A stretch of DNA of 64,000 bases from positions 124,001 to 188,000 of the forward strand of contig NZ_WJIC01000002.1 in NCBI RefSeq assembly GCF_009649815.1. Reading direction: 5' to 3'. Under the pieces are notes generated by a model, which made no database searches, was not told where the DNA came from, and saw only the letters and a program-made list of their open reading frames with translations. This document shows positions 25,036 to 32,611 of the stretch, one piece after another. Both the position numbers and the translations under genes were made by a program. The DNA is from Nocardia sp. SYP-A9097. Lineage in GTDB: Bacteria; Actinomycetota; Actinomycetes; Mycobacteriales; Mycobacteriaceae. Each line of letters opens with the position of its first letter. The stretch's first letter is position 1.

Positions 25036-26522
25036 TTGCCGGTACCGGTGTCGGCAGGTTCGCCGGACTCTGCGTGTTGCGCCGCGATCGGTGAGGTAGC
25101 GAATTCGCCGGCGGTGCCGAGCACGGTGGCCATGCCGGCGTCGTGGCCCTCCCAATTGTGGTTGAGCAGGTTCCCGATATGCGACTCGGGATTGTATTTT
25201 CCACCCGGGGTGACGGTGACGTCCATTCGGTGTGTGCCGTCGGGTAATTGAGCGCCACCGGTCAGCAGATCGTGCACGGCGAGATGGTCGATCCCGGCGC
25301 GACCCAGCATCTTGTCGGCCAGCGAACTCGGGGTTTCGGTACTGCCCCAGGGACTTTGAATGTTCTTCACATTGCTGCCCGCGATCTCCGCGCTCTGTTT
25401 GAGTAGGCCGCGGTCGATATCGGTGCCCTGGGCCAGGCTCGGGTTGCCCTTGCCGAGTACGTCGGTCAGCGCGTTGAAATCGCCCATTCGAGGTACCGAG
25501 ATGACGCCGCCCGCCCCACCCCCGCGTTGCGGATTCAGTGAGTTGTAAGGCTTTTCGGTCAGCAGGGTCCGAATCTGGGTGGGCAGCATGGCCATACCAC
25601 CGGTGTCTTCCAACGTTTGTTTCCCGTTGCCGGGATTGCCCGCGGTCTCGATCTCTGGATTCGACATGATCTGGAGCGCGTCCGCGACGCCCGCCCGAAC
25701 TGTCTGCTGCTGATCCGCCGGGAGGCCGTCACCCAGCTTCTGGATATCGGTGACGCTCATGGTGTCCATCGAGCGCATGAATCCGCGCAGGTAGTCGAAC
25801 TGCCCTTGCGGCAGGTCGACTTGTTTACCCACGAGCAGGTCGTCGAGCTGCTGTTGGGTGAGATGAGTGGCCAATTGCAGCCGCTCGATTTGGGCCGGGG
25901 TCGCGGTGCCATTGCGCAGGGCGGCTTCATCCTGTGCTGCGACAGTCGGATTCAGTCCGGAGGTTGCCGGGGTCAGCTGTTCGATGGAGTCCAGGGCGGT
26001 CCGGATCGCGGTGGCGGTGGTGTCGTCGGCCCAGCCGAGGTCGGCCGCCAGCCGCTGCAAGACGACGGTTTGATTCGCGGCCTCGTTCGCGCGCGTCGAC
26101 TGCAGGGTATTCACCTGGTCGATGAGTTTCTGATCCGTGCCCGCCGCGTCGAGAGCCGCCTGATAGTTGTAGCCGTCGCGTACCGACCAATCAGCGTCAT
26201 CGACCTCGAACCCGGCCTCGCGCAGATTCGGCACCCGCTGCCTCGCGGTGGCGACAAGCGGCCCCAACGCCGCCTGCCCATACCGGCATGCGGCAGCGAG
26301 ATCATCGAAAGCATCTGCCACCAACCGCATTTGGGCACGTTCCCGGTCCGCTCGACCCTCCGCGCCGTGCCGCCCATCCCCCGACCAGTTCATCCCATCG
26401 ACGGTCTTGTGCATTTCGTCGGCCGCATCCCGGATGCCCGTGGCTATAGCCTCGGCTTTGGGTACCACCGACCCCATATCGACATTCCAGAACATCACCT
26501 GGACAACGGTGGGAACCTTCAC
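25032..26522 (-). CDS. Type VII secretion-associated 'TPR repeat region' protein
   Basis: A 496-residue protein. The first ~110 residues have a WXG100-like helical hairpin (ADEMHKTVDGMNWSGDGRHG, containing a WSG turn, then ERAQMRLVADAFDDLAAACR). After this comes an Ala/Gln-rich helical middle (residues 120-330) and a Gly-rich C-terminal region with NHNWEGHDAGMATVLG. This combination is found in nocardial/mycobacterial proteins annotated as TPR repeat region-containing and encoded beside EspC-like genes. GTG 26522 overlaps the EspC-like stop (GTGA). It is probably an ESX substrate that is exported with its EspC-like partner. No ESX machinery genes lie in the window. Confidence 0.72.
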   Translation of the reverse strand: MKVPTVVQVMFWNVDMGSVVPKAEAIATGIRDAADEMHKTVDGMNWSGDGRHGAEGRADRERAQMRLVADAFDDLAAACRYGQAALGPLVATARQRVPNLREAGFEVDDADWSVRDGYNYQAALDAAGTDQKLIDQVNTLQSTRANEAANQTVVLQRLAADLGWADDTTATAIRTALDSIEQLTPATSGLNPTVAAQDEAALRNGTATPAQIERLQLATHLTQQQLDDLLVGKQVDLPQGQFDYLRGFMRSMDTMSVTDIQKLGDGLPADQQQTVRAGVADALQIMSNPEIETAGNPGNGKQTLEDTGGMAMLPTQIRTLLTEKPYNSLNPQRGGGAGGVISVPRMGDFNALTDVLGKGNPSLAQGTDIDRGLLKQSAEIAGSNVKNIQSPWGSTETPSSLADKMLGRAGIDHLAVHDLLTGGAQLPDGTHRMDVTVTPGGKYNPESHIGNLLNHNWEGHDAGMATVLGTAGEFATSPIAAQHAESGEPADTGTGK

Positions 26523-26839
26523 CCCTTGACCCCGGAGTTGAAGTCCCCCAGAGCATCGAACCGGGCAGCCGAGTCCTGATCCGAACCGTGATAGGTATCG
26601 GCAGACTCCCGCAGCAACGCCGCGAACTCCTGATACCGACCACTGACAACCGGAATCGCCTTGGCGCGCACCGTTTCCATACGATCCAGCTCCGGCCCCG
26701 TGTCGGAGCCCTGCATGAACGACCCCAACGTCCCTATGAACCCAGCCGCCGCATCGATAGCCGGCAACTTCCCAACCGCACCGGCAATCCCATCGAACTT
26801 GTCCGCCGCGGCACGCAATTCTTCCGGAGAAACCTGCAT
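26519..26839 (-). CDS. EspC-like type VII secretion target
   Basis: A 106-residue helical protein of the T7SS EspC family. It begins MQVSPEELRAAADKFDG, has a central GFIGTLGSFMQGSD turn and ends with a second long helix (YQEFAALLRESADTYHGSD). EspC-type proteins are co-secreted with partners by ESX systems, and size and start signature match. ATG 26839 is chosen over an upstream in-frame ATG at 26869 because the conserved sequence starts there. It is the first gene of a three-gene operon with overlapping stops and starts. Its upstream region is duplicated about 1 kb to the right. Confidence 0.8.
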   Translation of the reverse strand: MQVSPEELRAAADKFDGIAGAVGKLPAIDAAAGFIGTLGSFMQGSDTGPELDRMETVRAKAIPVVSGRYQEFAALLRESADTYHGSDQDSAARFDALGDFNSGVKG

Positions 26840-27007
26840 TTCGCCCCGATTCACATTGGGTTCAAGCACAGCGTCCTTCGTCGCCCGCCCGACGAATGAC
26901 CTAGCCGGACACTATCAGAGACGCTCTGCCACAGTAGGTTTCGCCGCTTTGCGTCCCGCGCCCCCGAGTCGATGTTCCCGCTCGATGCGGGAGGTTACTG
27001 CGGCGAC
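26831..27007 (-). repeat. S-block copy 1 (EspC 5' end plus remnant of a small membrane gene)
   Basis: This stretch matches 27838-28021 over its whole length: shared blocks include TTGGGTTCAAGC, GACCTAGCCGGACACT, CTGCCACAGT and GCGGCGACAC/GCGGCGACGG. Read leftwards, the right-hand half encodes the same C-terminal piece (TSRIEREHRL, KPTVAERL) as the end of the small membrane gene at 48548. It contains the promoter/leader of the EspC-like gene and its start codon. Confidence 0.7.
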
Positions 27008-27134
27008 ACACCGCTCTGCCACGGCGGAGACGGCATGATGGCAGCGGCCATTACCCTGACGGCTCGATCTCGAAGCGAGTGTCTCGACTGCTGGGTTGGG
27101 GCACAGGAACGCGCGCTCGAGCACGGGAGGACCA

Positions 27135-27596
27135 CTAATCGGCTTGTGCGTAACGCCGGGCAGCCCGTGAGAAGCTCGCGATGGAGGCCTCCACATCAGT
27201 CCGCCCGCCGTCGTCCGCGTCGAGCAGTGGCAGCTCTCGAGCGGCGAACTCATTGGCGGCCTGCAAGACAGCGTCAAGGACCTGCCCGGCGTCCGCATCG
27301 ACGATCGTGACGCGGCCGGCGCGAACAGCCATCCGCCGTTTCATGAGAGTGAAGTTGAGCGAGAAATGCGAGGATATTCCCAGGTAGTCGAATCCGCCGC
27401 GTCCCCGTTCGACCAGCGTGCACAGCTCGTCGAGCAACATCGAGACAGACACGAAAATCATCATGGATCCCATGCCGTCGTCCTCGGACGAGGCGCTGCC
27501 CAGATCGCCGACGACTTCCATGTCGCCGAAGTCGAACCCGGTCGGACCCGGGTCGTCGTGGTCGTCGTTGTGGCGGGAGAACTCGAAGATGACCAT
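27135..27596 (-). CDS. Hypothetical protein (immunity- or regulator-like size)
   Basis: A 153-residue soluble acidic protein. The N-terminus is Asp-rich (RHNDDHDDPGPTGFDFGD), followed by a long helix (SMMIFVSVSMLLDELCTLVE), strands (YLGISSHFSLNFTLMKRRMA, RVTIVDADAGQV) and a C-terminal helical pair. I do not recognise the family. It lies alone between the two copies of the S-block and immediately before the first copy of the ~110-bp dispersed repeat. The frame is uninterrupted with good actinobacterial codon use, so I take it as real. Confidence 0.5.
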   Translation of the reverse strand: MVIFEFSRHNDDHDDPGPTGFDFGDMEVVGDLGSASSEDDGMGSMMIFVSVSMLLDELCTLVERGRGGFDYLGISSHFSLNFTLMKRRMAVRAGRVTIVDADAGQVLDAVLQAANEFAARELPLLDADDGGRTDVEASIASFSRAARRYAQAD

Positions 27597-27640
27597 TTGT
27601 GCCTTTGCTCCAACGCATCGAGTGTTCGCAGCACAGCTAG

Positions 27641-27745
27641 GAATACGCTGTCATGCCGCATACTGCGCTGATCGAACCGGCCGGCGCGCGACCTTCGGGT
27701 GGCTGTATCGATTCGAGGCTGACCGAACACACGCGCAACTACCCC
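27641..27745 (+). repeat. Dispersed repeat copy R1
   Basis: Left half clear: TGCCGCATACTGCGCTGATC followed by GAACCGGCCGGCG. Right half diverged: GGCTGTATCGATTCGAGGCT and then GACCGAACACACGCGCAACT. The first of about twenty co-oriented copies; it lies in a gene-free stretch. Confidence 0.75.
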
Positions 27746-27837
27746 AACGCATGGCCGACATCCAAGCCGCCGGAAAAGACCATGGCACGGCGGCGCACCA
27801 TAATTCCGAGTTCAGCGCGATAGGCGACATTGGGACA

Positions 27838-28021
27838 GAAACCCTGCATTTCGCCCCCATTCGCATTGGGTTCAAGCCAGAGTTATTCGTCGCCCGACCG
27901 ACGAAAGACCTAGCCGGACACTGTCAGACACGTTCTGCCACAGTCGGTTTCATCAAATTGTAACTCGCTGCCCCCGCCTGAGTTCGCGCTCGAGGCGGAA
28001 GGCCGTGGCGGCGACGGTCCA
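27838..28021 (-). repeat. S-block copy 2 (partial duplication)
   Basis: A diverged direct duplicate of 26831-27007 about 1.0 kb away. It keeps the EspC leader and its ATG (27845-27843 region) but departs from the EspC sequence after about three codons, so it cannot make EspC. The small-membrane-gene remnant (MKPTVAERV) is also kept. Confidence 0.7.
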
Positions 28022-28030
28022 GCGTGACCC

Positions 28031-28116
28031 CAATGCCGACCCGCTCCTCGCGGAAGATCAACGGGCCGTATGCGACCCGGCATCGACAGAACACACGCAC
28101 TTGCCGATGACCGAGT
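28031..28116 (+). repeat. Dispersed repeat copy R2
   Basis: Right half clear: CGGAAGATCAACGGGCCGTA, then GAACACACGCACTTGCCGAT and GACCGAG. The left half is shortened to AATGCCGACCCGCTCC. It begins directly at the end of S-block copy 2 and ends 20 bp before the stop of the lipoprotein gene at 28137. Confidence 0.8.
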
Positions 28117-28136
28117 AGTCCGGGGTGGCCGAACAT

Positions 28137-28550
28137 TCACGGGAAGGGGCCGGGCCGCGGGCCGAAGACCCCGTTGCCCTTGCGGACTTCACACACCTGC
28201 CATCGGCCGTGTTGCTCGGTATCGAAGGCGATATCCAGATCCGTGACACCGGTGTAGAACCCGAGCACGCTGACCGAATCCCCGGTGGGAGCCGACGCGC
28301 TGAACTTGTCGGGCTTTGGTTCATAGAACCGGTTGAAGGCTGTCCGGACCTGCTCGTCGCTCCGGACAGCCATTTGCTCTGCCAGGTTGCCGCAAGCGAG
28401 CCGACGCAGTGTCGCGACGTCGCCTGCGCCGGCGGCCGCGATGTGGTCTCGCACAGCCCGTTCCGGACTGTCCGGCAACAGCGCCGGGCTATTCGAACAA
28501 CCACTGACCACCGCAATGGCGGCAACACTCAGAGCTGTCATAACTCGCAT
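28137..28550 (-). CDS. Small lipoprotein (DUF4878/NTF2-like)
   Basis: A 137-residue exported lipoprotein. The signal peptide (MRVMTALSVAAIAVVSGC) ends in the lipobox VVSGC. The mature part (ERAVRDHIAAAGAGDVATLR, RLACGNLAEQM, FTGVTDLDIAFD, WQVCEVRKG) follows the pattern of small NTF2-fold lipoproteins such as DUF4878, with a pair of cysteines likely bridged. Function unknown. It is the only gene between repeat copies R2 and R3. Confidence 0.7.
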   Translation of the reverse strand: MRVMTALSVAAIAVVSGCSNSPALLPDSPERAVRDHIAAAGAGDVATLRRLACGNLAEQMAVRSDEQVRTAFNRFYEPKPDKFSASAPTGDSVSVLGFYTGVTDLDIAFDTEQHGRWQVCEVRKGNGVFGPRPGPFP

Positions 28551-28750
28551 CGGTCCGCCCTTCGCTCACTCGGCCGTCCGGTACGCATCGGCAGCGCAAC
28601 CCTTAACAGGCGCTTAGTATCAGCATCCACGCCCGCGCACGACGCCGAATCGCGGCAACTGTCGAATCACCTTGCCGCACAGCGAATCCCATCCCGCCCT
28701 CCCCATTCGACAAACACTACCAGCGAGGCGGGACCACGGACTGATGGCAG

Positions 28751-28850
28751 AACATCCGCTCTTGCCGCATATCCCGCTGACCGAACCGGCGACTCCGCAG
28801 CAGCTGTTGACCAGACCCGTTGGGGCTCAGCACATCCGCCACTGCGGACA
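28751..28850 (+). repeat. Dispersed repeat copy R3
   Basis: Left half TTGCCGCATATCCCGCTGAC then CGAACCGGCGAC. The right half is recognisable only at its end (CAGCACATCCGCCACTGCGG). It ends 20 bp before the stop of the VOC gene at 28870. Confidence 0.65.
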
Positions 28851-28869
28851 GCACGCTGGGATGAGCGGA

Positions 28870-29223
28870 TCAGTAGTACTGCACAAGACAGAATTCGTGC
28901 TCTTCCGGATCTGCCATCACAACAACCACACCTTCGTCGTAGTTGTGCCGCTCACCAGTGCACCGACCGCCGAGCACGATGACCTGAGCAATCCCTTCGT
29001 CGATGTCATCCACGGCGACGTCAAGGTGAAGCCGCACTTTGCCACACTTCGGCCCTGTCACGGGCTGGAAGACCAGACGAGGCTGCTGATCACCGGAACG
29101 GCCGAGATAGACCCAACCGGGTTCGGACGGTCCCCGCTCACGGTCCAACAGCGCACTCCAGAAGGTCGCGACCTGTTCCACGTCCACGCAATCGATTGTC
29201 ACCCCAACCCATCGGTTCCCCAT
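28870..29223 (-). CDS. VOC/glyoxalase-fold protein
   Basis: A 117-residue protein of the vicinal-oxygen-chelate superfamily. It has the paired beta-alpha-beta layout: GVTIDCVDVEQVATFWSALL, WVYLGRSGDQQPRLVFQPV, KVRLHLDVAVDDIDEGIAQV and a final DPEEHEFCLVQ, where the Glu/His positions are usual metal ligands. These small proteins include resistance and isomerase enzymes; the substrate is unknown. ATG 29223 is preferred to the open frame upstream because the first VOC strand starts there. It is the only gene between repeats R3 and R4. Confidence 0.8.
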   Translation of the reverse strand: MGNRWVGVTIDCVDVEQVATFWSALLDRERGPSEPGWVYLGRSGDQQPRLVFQPVTGPKCGKVRLHLDVAVDDIDEGIAQVIVLGGRCTGERHNYDEGVVVVMADPEEHEFCLVQYY

Positions 29224-29249
29224 TCCACAAGTATTGCGGTACTGCCGGA

Positions 29250-29310
29250 CGGTCAACGGCCACCGAACGTCCGCACATGCGGCGACCCGCGCGGTCCGAA
29301 GGGGCCAGAG
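29250..29310 (+). repeat. Dispersed repeat copy R4 (short)
   Basis: GGTCAACGGCCACCGAACGT followed by CCGCACATGCGGCGACCCGC. It resembles the right-half end joined to a left-half start, as at 39483. It lies in the upstream region of the VOC gene. Confidence 0.5.
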
Positions 29311-29408
29311 CGGGAGATGACGGCGCCCGCGACCTCGAGTGTGGTCGCGGGCGGCGTCCTCTCACGGGTCGAGATCCGCCCGTCGTCAGGCCCGGTCGTT
29401 CGGGGTTG

Positions 29409-29804
29409 TCAGGATGCGCGCCACGGATCGCAGGCGAGACCCGCCGGCGCTACGGAGCCGTTGACCCCGGATGTCGCGTCGTAGGACAGCAACTTGATCG
29501 TGGTGTCGTCCTTGTCGAATGCCGCAAAGAGGATCGCTCCCGCGGGATCCCATTCGGCAGTCGTCGCCCCGTCATGCATCCACTTCACCGTGGCGATGAG
29601 CGACTCGGCCTGGTGCCCGTTCGGAGTTCCCATGGCGGCCATGACTTCCCCCTTGCTCTGCCCGAGGTACAGGCCGCACCAGGTGGTCAGCGGATCGACG
29701 TCAGCGTGCCCGGTGACGACAGCGGGCCCCGCGATGAGAGCCAGCTGTATCGCACCGACGAGAGCTGCGCGGTGTGCGTACTTGGTGAATCGGTGAATTG
29801 TCAT
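29409..29804 (-). CDS. Small secreted protein, unknown
   Basis: A 131-residue protein with a signal peptide (charged start MTIHRFTKYAHR, hydrophobic core ALVGAIQLALIAGPAVV, cleavage near TGHADV). The mature domain has one Cys near the start (WCGLYLGQSKGEVMAAMGTP) and one near the end (GLACDPW), likely a disulfide; the GQSKGEVMAAMGTPN segment looks like a BamE/SmpA-type 'G.s..eV...lG.P' repeat found in many exported proteins. It is probably located outside the membrane. No partner is evident. Confidence 0.68.
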   Translation of the reverse strand: MTIHRFTKYAHRAALVGAIQLALIAGPAVVTGHADVDPLTTWCGLYLGQSKGEVMAAMGTPNGHQAESLIATVKWMHDGATTAEWDPAGAILFAAFDKDDTTIKLLSYDATSGVNGSVAPAGLACDPWRAS

Positions 29805-30168
29805 ATCCCCGCCCTTCTTTCAGCGCCCGCGAACGTGTCGTCTCGGGCGCAGGGAAGATACTGCTGCATAGGGCCGACAAGATCCGCAAGTGCCTGGCCA
29901 AAGACCATTCGACGGGGAGGTCGAGGATGGGTATACGGAGCCCGGCCCCGGTCTGGAGTCAACCGGCAGTCGGCAGAGCCCCGGGGCTGCTTCGGCGTTC
30001 CGGTGCTCGATTGTGTAATGAGCCGTCGCCCAGGGGTTTCCAGCTCGCTGGCAGTCATCTCGTCGCGAGAACCCCGTCCGAGATCGCAGACGTCGGTTGG
30101 CACGCGACCTGAGGGTTCGAGCTGAAAGTTGGGATCGGGAGGAGGCGTGTGCGGCATCTACTTACCCC
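29805..30168. other. 364-bp stretch without a supported gene
   Basis: Between the divergent genes at 29804 and 30169. Open frames on both strands lack coding character. No clear copy of the dispersed repeat and no strong palindrome were seen. It should hold the two promoters. Confidence 0.5.
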
Positions 30169-30567
30169 ATGACATCTTCACAACCCCCCGCGAACCAACC
30201 CCAGTCCGCCGGCTTGGATAAAAAGACCAGCGCGATCCTGTCGTACGCGCTGGGATGGCTCACCGGAATCATCTTCCTATTCATGGGAAAGAACGACCCC
30301 GACGTGAAATTCCATGCCGCACAATCGATCGTCTTCTTCGGAGCGGTCTCGGTCCTCAATACCGTGCTGAGCATCGTCGGCTCACTCCTGGGAGCCCTCG
30401 GCATCATCTTCAGCCTCGCCGGACTCGCGGTCGCGGTCTTCGCGGTCGTCATCTGGATCAGGGCCATGGTCCAGGCGAACAACACCGGCGGTGTCCGCGC
30501 ACAACTTCCCATTGTCGGAAAATTCATTGCCCCCTATGCCGATCAGCTGGCCGACTCGGTCAAGTAG
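30169..30567 (+). CDS. DUF4870 (Tic20-like) membrane protein
   Basis: A 132-residue membrane protein of the DUF4870/Tic20-like family. The Pro/Gln-rich start is followed by DKKTSAILSYALGWLTGIIF, the FMGKNDPDVKFHAAQSIVFF segment typical of the family (R/K-FHAxQ), and two further hydrophobic helices ending in PIVGKFIAPYAD. These small proteins of the inner membrane have no settled function. ATG 30169 gives the usual Pro/Gln-rich N-terminus. It is a single-gene unit followed by a large hairpin at 30657-30751. Confidence 0.85.
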   Translation: MTSSQPPANQPQSAGLDKKTSAILSYALGWLTGIIFLFMGKNDPDVKFHAAQSIVFFGAVSVLNTVLSIVGSLLGALGIIFSLAGLAVAVFAVVIWIRAMVQANNTGGVRAQLPIVGKFIAPYADQLADSVK

Positions 30568-30646
30568 CGGCGTAATCGAAGTCCCCAGCCGGATTACGTA
30601 ATCGATGATGCTGTCAACACCCCCGCACGGCGGCCGGACGCGACAG

Positions 30647-30786
30647 TCCGAACATCAACGGCCCGAGTCATAGCGGGTTCACGCGGTCGTCGCAACACTC
30701 ACGATTTGAGAGGTTGCGGCGACCGCGTGAACCCGCTCATTTCGGGCCGTTGGAGTCCGCTTGGAACGTCCGGAACTGCCGATTCC
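30647..30786 (+). repeat. Dispersed repeat copy R5 carrying a long hairpin
   Basis: The right-half repeat starts TCCGAACATCAACGGCCCGA and ends GGAACGTCCGGAACTGCCGA. Between them is an inserted inverted repeat: arms 30673-30696 and 30713-30736 match at 23 of 24 positions (GCGGGTTCACGCGGTCGTCG and its complement) around a 16-nt loop. Looser pairing extends the stem to 30657-30751. It lies between convergent genes, so it could also terminate transcription. Confidence 0.7.
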
Positions 30787-30825
30787 AGGATGGTCAGGAC
30801 TTGCGTCCGGGTGTTGTCCTGGAGG

Positions 30826-31698
30826 TTATGGCCATGGTGAGAGGTTCATTCCCATCGCAGTGGTGTCCGGCTGTTCACCGGGGTGCTCGCTGAAGGCCGA
30901 GAGCAGAAGTTCTTGTGGGGATGCCACGTCGAGCAGATCGCGGAACGCCAACATGGATGCCTCGGCAGCGCTGTGAAGTTGGTTGGTCGTGGCCGGGTGT
31001 AGTAGGCGCCGGATCCAGTATCCGTCGCTGGGCCCGTCCCATCCGAGCCGTCTCATACCGGCCTCCTCGTCGTCGGACATCAGGAAGTCGTCGTCGAGGT
31101 AGTCGTTGGAAACGATATTGCACACAGTCTCGTCGTTGGAATCGCCGAAGAAGCAGGCGTGCCGGTTTCCTGTGGTGCCCAGCCTTATCCAGTCGCCGCC
31201 GCGGATCCGCCCCAACGTGAGCTCCAACCGCGAGGCGAAGTCGTTCCAGGTGGTCACGACGGCCTCGGCGTCGGTCATGGATTCGGACGCTGGTCGCTTG
31301 TGGATGCGGGGATAGTGAAGCTGGTCCCTGTGAATCAGGAGCCCGTTTGTCCAGTCCGATTCGTCGTAAAAACGGAGTCGTCCGAGGAGGACCGAGCCGT
31401 CCGGATTCACCACCGACGGATCTGATTTCGCTGCCAGCCAACGAAATAGGGGTTCGGCCTGATCGACATCGTCGGGAGACGGCTCTTGCGCGGCTGTCAA
31501 TGCCCATCGTCCGTCATCGATCTGCGAGAGTTCGACACCGCAGCCTTCGCCCCGACTGCTACCGGTGAAGTAGAAGAATCGGAAGCTGCCGTCGACCTGC
31601 AGTGACCGTTGTGGTCGAGGTCCAATGCGGAGATGCCAGCGCAGCTCGTCGAGTTCGTCCGCTGTCAGCGCCGCCGTCAATGTCACCGATAGCTGCAT
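30826..31698 (-). CDS. Hypothetical protein with TY-Chap-like C-terminus
   Basis: A 290-residue soluble protein in two parts. The N-terminal half (LTADELDELRWHLRIGPRPQ, SFRFFYFTGSSRGEGCGVEL) is unknown. The C-terminal half (VVTTWNDFASRLELTLGRIR, GDWIRLG, MRRLGWDGPSDGYWIRRLLH, ASMLAFRDLLDVASPQELLL) shows the same W..F...L / L..LGW..P / A......LR....V..P..L series as the proteins at 35577 and 36932. This resembles the TY-Chap/YbjN-like fold found with type VII toxins. ATG 31698 is preferred to 31731. It stands alone between repeats R5 and R6. Confidence 0.55.
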   Translation of the reverse strand: MQLSVTLTAALTADELDELRWHLRIGPRPQRSLQVDGSFRFFYFTGSSRGEGCGVELSQIDDGRWALTAAQEPSPDDVDQAEPLFRWLAAKSDPSVVNPDGSVLLGRLRFYDESDWTNGLLIHRDQLHYPRIHKRPASESMTDAEAVVTTWNDFASRLELTLGRIRGGDWIRLGTTGNRHACFFGDSNDETVCNIVSNDYLDDDFLMSDDEEAGMRRLGWDGPSDGYWIRRLLHPATTNQLHSAAEASMLAFRDLLDVASPQELLLSAFSEHPGEQPDTTAMGMNLSPWP

Positions 31699-31805
31699 GA
31701 AGTAGAACGCGTTTGTCACGGCCGTCACCATAGCTGTGAACTCCGACGTCCAAACTCACAGTCCGCCAGCCCCATTCGCATGTACACCGAGATCCTCCCG
31801 ACGCC

Positions 31806-31919
31806 ATCCGGTAAGCCGCTGACCGCGTTGTTCGGAACGGCCAGAGCGCCGCTGCGGAAGATCAACCGCCTCTAGGCATCTGGTGCCATCCGAACGCACG
31901 CTACTGCCGAGTTGAGCGT
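31806..31919 (+). repeat. Dispersed repeat copy R6 (full length)
   Basis: ATCCGGTAAGCCGCTGACCG, GTTCGGAACGGCCAGAGCG, then GCGGAAGATCAACCGCCTCT and CCGAACGCACGCTACTGCCG. Both halves are present. It lies upstream of the leftward gene at 30826-31698. Confidence 0.85.
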
Positions 31920-32030
31920 GATGCGCTGAGTTGCGCCTGCGAGCCCGCCCATGACGATCTCTCGGATCATTCGGGTGAGACTGTCCAACAGAAACCGGAC
32001 AGGTCGGTGCTCTGCGCAAGGATGACCGTC

Positions 32031-32420
32031 ATGAACGCAGAAATGCTCATAGATGTCTGGCAGCAGCTTCTCGCCGACCCGCGCAAGTCGTGGGTGCTTT
32101 TCGAGCACGGCACTTGTGTCGTGCTCACCGCTCCGGATGGGGACCTCGCCGAACAAGCCACCTCGATCCTGGCGGAGTTCGGCCCGGCGCATGCCGGATC
32201 AGCGGCAGGAGACTTCGGGGTGATCGACCTCGAGGATGCCGAGGGATGGGTCGTCACCGGACACCACAACGACGTCCTCACCTACGTCGGCCCCGATGAG
32301 CCTCACGATCCGTCGCAGATCGCCGTCGGGCTGCACGGACGTTCCAAGCGCCATCGGGACGGCACCGAACTTCACGTCGTGCACGTCGAGGACAGGCGAG
32401 GCGCGGTGAACCTGGGCTGA
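32031..32420 (+). CDS. Hypothetical small soluble protein
   Basis: A 129-residue protein with helix MNAEMLIDVWQQLLADPRKS, strand WVLFEHGTCVVLTAP, a helix, then DFGVIDLEDAEGWVVTGHHN and VLTYVGPDE. The layout (strand pairs around a Trp and an H-H-N motif) resembles small actinobacterial proteins of unknown role. ATG 32031 has AAGGA eight bases upstream; an ATG nine bases earlier lacks this spacing. No signal or membrane segment. A decayed reading frame starts at its stop codon. Confidence 0.55.
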   Translation: MNAEMLIDVWQQLLADPRKSWVLFEHGTCVVLTAPDGDLAEQATSILAEFGPAHAGSAAGDFGVIDLEDAEGWVVTGHHNDVLTYVGPDEPHDPSQIAVGLHGRSKRHRDGTELHVVHVEDRRGAVNLG

Positions 32421-32611
32421 ATCCCAGCGAAACGACCCTCGAGGAGATCGAGGAAGCCCTACGCCGGTTCGACAGCTGAGCGGATATCCGCGGGGTCGCT
32501 ATCGACCCCTGGCAGCGTGAGGTGTGGCGTTATGACAGCGGCCACTCCGCGCTGTATTACCTCGCAAGTAATCGACGAGACGTGCTGTCGCGAACAGGAT
32601 TGTGGGCATGA
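32420..32611 (+). pseudogene. Remnant of a small gene with an in-frame stop
   Basis: The frame beginning at 32420 reads NPSETTLEEIEEALRRFDS, then TGA at 32477-32479, then in the same frame ADIRGVAIDPWQREVWRYDS and GHSALYYLASNRRDVLS to a stop at 32609-32611. The sequence on both sides of the stop has good codon use and protein-like pattern, and the final TGA overlaps the next ATG (ATGA), as in a coupled operon. No start codon is visible. It looks like a small gene inactivated by one nonsense change. The family is not recognised. Confidence 0.45.
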
